Shown here piece after piece: positions 17,591 to 20,000 of a stretch of 20,000 nucleotides of DNA; positions within the stretch are counted from its first letter, which is position 1; the number at the start of each line of letters is the position of its first letter. The DNA is taken from NCBI GenBank assembly GCA_034096865.1, contig JAWQFJ010014554.1, positions 17,501 through 37,500 on the forward strand. The letters run 5' to 3'. Made by a program: the position numbers and the translations under genes. The notes beneath the pieces are model-generated. The model was given only the letters and a program-made list of their open reading frames with translations, was not told the DNA's origin and did not search any database. The stretch is from Theodoxus fluviatilis (Eukaryota; Mollusca; Gastropoda; Cycloneritida; Neritidae).

Positions 17591-19205
17591 AAACACCATC
17601 GCTCTATTGGCAAACTCCATCACTCTATTGGCAAACTCCATCACTCTATTGGCAAACTCCATTACTTTACAGGCAATAAACTCCATCACTCTATTAGCAG
17701 ATAAACTCCATCACTCTATTGGCAATTAAACTCCATCAGTCCATTGGCAGTTAAACTCCATCACTCTATTAGCAGATAAACTCCATCACTCTATTGGCAA
17801 TTAAACTCCATCACTCCATTGGCAGTCAAACTCCATCACTCTTTTTGCAGTTAAACTCCATCACTCTATTGGAATTTAAACTCCATCACTCTATTGGTAC
17901 TTAAACTCCATCACTCTATTGGTACTTAAACTCCATCACTCTATTGGTACTTAAACTCCATCACTCTATTGGTACTTAAACTCCATCACTCTATTGGTAC
18001 TTAAACTCCATCACTCTATTGGTAATTAAACTCCATCACTCTATTAGCAGATAAAATCCATCACTCTATTGGCAATTAAACTCCATCACTCCATTGGCAG
18101 TCAAACTCCATCACTCTATTGGTAACTAAACTCCATCACTCTATTAGCAGATAAACTCCATCACTCTATTGGCAATTAAACTCCATCACTCCATTGGCAG
18201 TCAAACTCCATCACTCTTTTTGCAGTTAAACTCCATCACTCTATTGGTACTTAAACTCCATCACTCTATTGGTACTTAAACTCCATCACTCTATTGGTAC
18301 TTAAACTCCATCACTCTATTGGTACTTAAACTCCATCACGCTATTGGTACTTAAACTCCATCACTCTATTGGTACTTAAACTCCATCACTCTATTGGTAA
18401 TTAAACTCCATCACTCTATTAGCAGATAAACTCCATCACTCTATTGGTACTTAAACTCCATCACTCTATTGGCAATTAAACTCCATCACTCCATTGGTAG
18501 TCAAACTCCATCACTCTTTTTGCAGTTAAACTCCATCACTCTATTGGAATTTAAACTCTATCACTCTGTTGGTACTTAAACTCCATCACTCTATTGGTAC
18601 TTAAACTCCATCCCTCTATTGGTACTTAAACTCCATCACTCTATTGGTACTTAAACTCCATCACTCTATTGGTATTTAAACTCCATCACTCTATTGGTAA
18701 TTAAACTCCATCACTCTATTGGTACTTAAACTCCATCACTCTATTGGTACTTAAACTCCATCACTCTATTGGCAAACTCCATCACTCTATTGGCAAAAAA
18801 ACTCCATCACTCTATTGGCAAACTCTATCACTCTATTGGTAATTAAACTCCATCACTCTATTGGTACTTAAACTCCATCACTCTATTGGTATTTAAACTC
18901 TATCACTCTATTGGTACTTAAACTCCATCACTCTATTGGTAATTAAACTCCATCACTCTATTGGTACTCAAACTCCATCACTCTATTGGTAATTAAACTC
19001 CATCACTCTATTAGCAGATAAACTCCATCACTCTATTGGCAATTAAACTCCATCACTCCATTGGCAGTCAAACTCCATCACCCTATTGGCAGTCAAACTC
19101 CATCACTCTATTGGCAAATAAACTCCATCATTCTATTGGCAGTGAAACTCCATCACTCTATTGGCAAATAAACTCCATCACTCTATTGGCAGACAAACAC
19201 CATCA
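17591..19205. repeat. 25-bp satellite, subfamily B with higher-order structure (about 65 copies)
   Basis: The unit TTAAACTCCATCACTCTATT plus GGTAC/GGCAA is the same 25-bp register as subfamily A (AAACACCATCACT became AAACTCCATCACT). Variant units act as markers: AGCAGATAA at 17696, 17771, 18046, 18146, 18421 and 19013; CCATTGGCAGTCAA; and TTTTTGCAGTTAA. Their order repeats over about 350 and 375 bp (14 and 15 units). 21-bp short units (GGCAAACTCCATCACTCTATT-like, four bases lost) occur at 17600-17660 and 18770-18840. Confidence 0.95.
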
Positions 19206-19262
19206 CTCTATTGGCAGTTAAACTCCATTACTTCGAATGCAATCTAACACCATCATATTGTG
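19206..19262. repeat. 25-bp satellite, right edge with A-type units
   Basis: The last two or three units return to A-type markers: CTTCGAATGCAATCTAACAC and CACCATCATATTGTGCAC. The array then ends in unique sequence. Confidence 0.8.
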
Positions 19263-19748
19263 CACAACTGCGTCTACGTATATTGCTATGACCCGTTTCC
19301 AAAGACACGATGTCGTAACAGCATGCAATATTCACTGTCACCAGGGGGCAGCAGCCTGGGACATTAACTTTGTCCTGTTTCTATCCACCAGTCGCATCGC
19401 ACCACACGCTGTCTCCTTAACTGCCCATTTCATAGCTGTTACAGCCCTCCCCTCCCCTAGTTCACTTCCCCTAACAGTACCCTCATTCCAGGTAGCACTA
19501 ACCTTCGCCGCACAACCTCCCCCCTCTCCCCTCAACCTCTACCCCCTCCCCTCAACCAACCTCTACCCCCTCCCCAAGAGAAAAGCATAACGCTGTTTTA
19601 CTCCTCCGTGAGAAGTAGGTTTCAAAACGTGAGAGAGGGACTGTCTGAGAGAGGAACGAGAACAGAAAAGTGCAAGGAACGAATACGAAACGAAGAAAGA
19701 TTCGGCGTAGGGTGAAATGAAGATAAAAATGGCGAGAGGGGGTTGAAG
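19263..19748. other. Unique, non-genic stretch with CT-rich segment
   Basis: No gene is recognised. At about 19515-19577 the motif CTCAACCTCTACCCCCTCCC is imperfectly duplicated. The open frame at 19237-19590 begins inside the satellite and ends in this pyrimidine tract, so it is unlikely to be real. Confidence 0.5.
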
Positions 19749-19850
19749 TTGGGGTGGGAGTGGGGGAGGGAGTTAAAGATGGGATGATGGTGGGGGTGGG
19801 CATGGAAGTTGGGGTGGGGGTGGGGTTGTGGTTGAGGTTGCGGTGAAAAG
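19749..19850 (+). other. G-rich, G-quadruplex-prone segment
   Basis: Bases 19751-19770 read GGGGTGGGAGTGGGGGAGGG, four G-runs with 1-3 base loops, which is the canonical intramolecular G-quadruplex pattern. Another G-run cluster (GGGGG-T-GGG, then GGGG-T-GGGGG-T-GGGG) lies at 19792-19825. No promoter or gene can be tied to it. Confidence 0.85.
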
Positions 19851-20000
19851 TGTATATGACTGCCCGACGATTTCTGACTCATGAGTATTTTTCGTTAATA
19901 GCAAACAGTGCAGACATCATTGCTCGTGTAGAGTTGCATGCACGAGTGCATGCAGATGTAGAAAATGTGTGCTCATTAAGCGCATATGCACGAGGAAATG
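19851..20000. other. Unique edge with short near-perfect palindrome
   Basis: TGCATGCAC-GA-GTGCATGCA at 19935-19954 is a 9-bp inverted repeat with a 2-base centre. Nothing else is recognised before the window ends. Confidence 0.6.

Noticed and set aside
16795..19262. Possible CRISPR array (regular 25-bp repeats)
   Set aside because: There are no unique spacers; units are contiguous. The context is eukaryotic and no cas-like gene is present.

Overview
This is eukaryotic, almost certainly metazoan, non-coding DNA. There is no convincing complete gene. By my reading roughly 60% of the 20 kb is tandem repeat. The rest is short unique sequence, one decayed non-LTR retrotransposon and three copies of a short dispersed repeat (SINE-like, about 160 bp). 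Long CTCA/TTCA tetranucleotide arrays, SINE-like elements with tetranucleotide tails and dense minisatellites would suit a mollusc or another lophotrochozoan. That taxonomic guess is weak, because it rests on general repeat character and not on a recognised gene.

Layout. 1-2300: a 43-bp minisatellite, homogeneous to about 1810 and then decaying copy by copy, followed by a diverged 131-bp direct duplication to about 2541. 2541-3090: pyrimidine-rich unique DNA. 3096-3420: a GAY triplet repeat that reads as poly-Asp. 4255-4345: an ATTCC-like stretch. 4415-4592 and 5060-5215: two diverged copies of an unknown dispersed sequence. 5235-5334: a CG/TG Z-DNA-prone tract. 5770-6757: a reverse-transcriptase relic with its probable 3' end, interrupted by a TG/GA microsatellite. 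7398-9172: SINE copy A, then a 1.6-kb tetranucleotide block whose centre is 1.13 kb of nearly perfect CTCA. 9337-10075: a 25-bp GC-rich minisatellite. 10152-10341: a possible orphan terminal exon. 10499-12050: two GGAT/GCAT blocks flanking SINE copy C on the minus strand, which carries an internal 22-bp tandem expansion. 12381-12560: SINE copy B. 12743-14665: an 18-bp minisatellite grading into pyrimidine-rich sequence. 14939-15230: a 70-bp repeat. 15231-15425: a possible minus-strand exon. 15797-16735: a CCT polypyrimidine block. 16795-19262: a second, unrelated 25-bp satellite with two subfamilies and higher-order structure. 19749-19850: G-rich, G-quadruplex-prone DNA.

Most long open frames here are by-products of repeat periodicity. 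The CCT block is open in all six frames. The 25-bp array at 9.3-10.1 kb is open in all three plus-strand frames, and the GGAT block in several frames on both strands. I found no operon, bacterial gene, tRNA, rRNA, CRISPR array or defence system. The most interesting points are the link between SINE 3' ends and short tandem arrays, the higher-order structure of the 16.8-19.3 kb satellite, the intact 670-codon mucin-like frame made by the 18-bp array, and the orphan exon candidate at 10152-10341.
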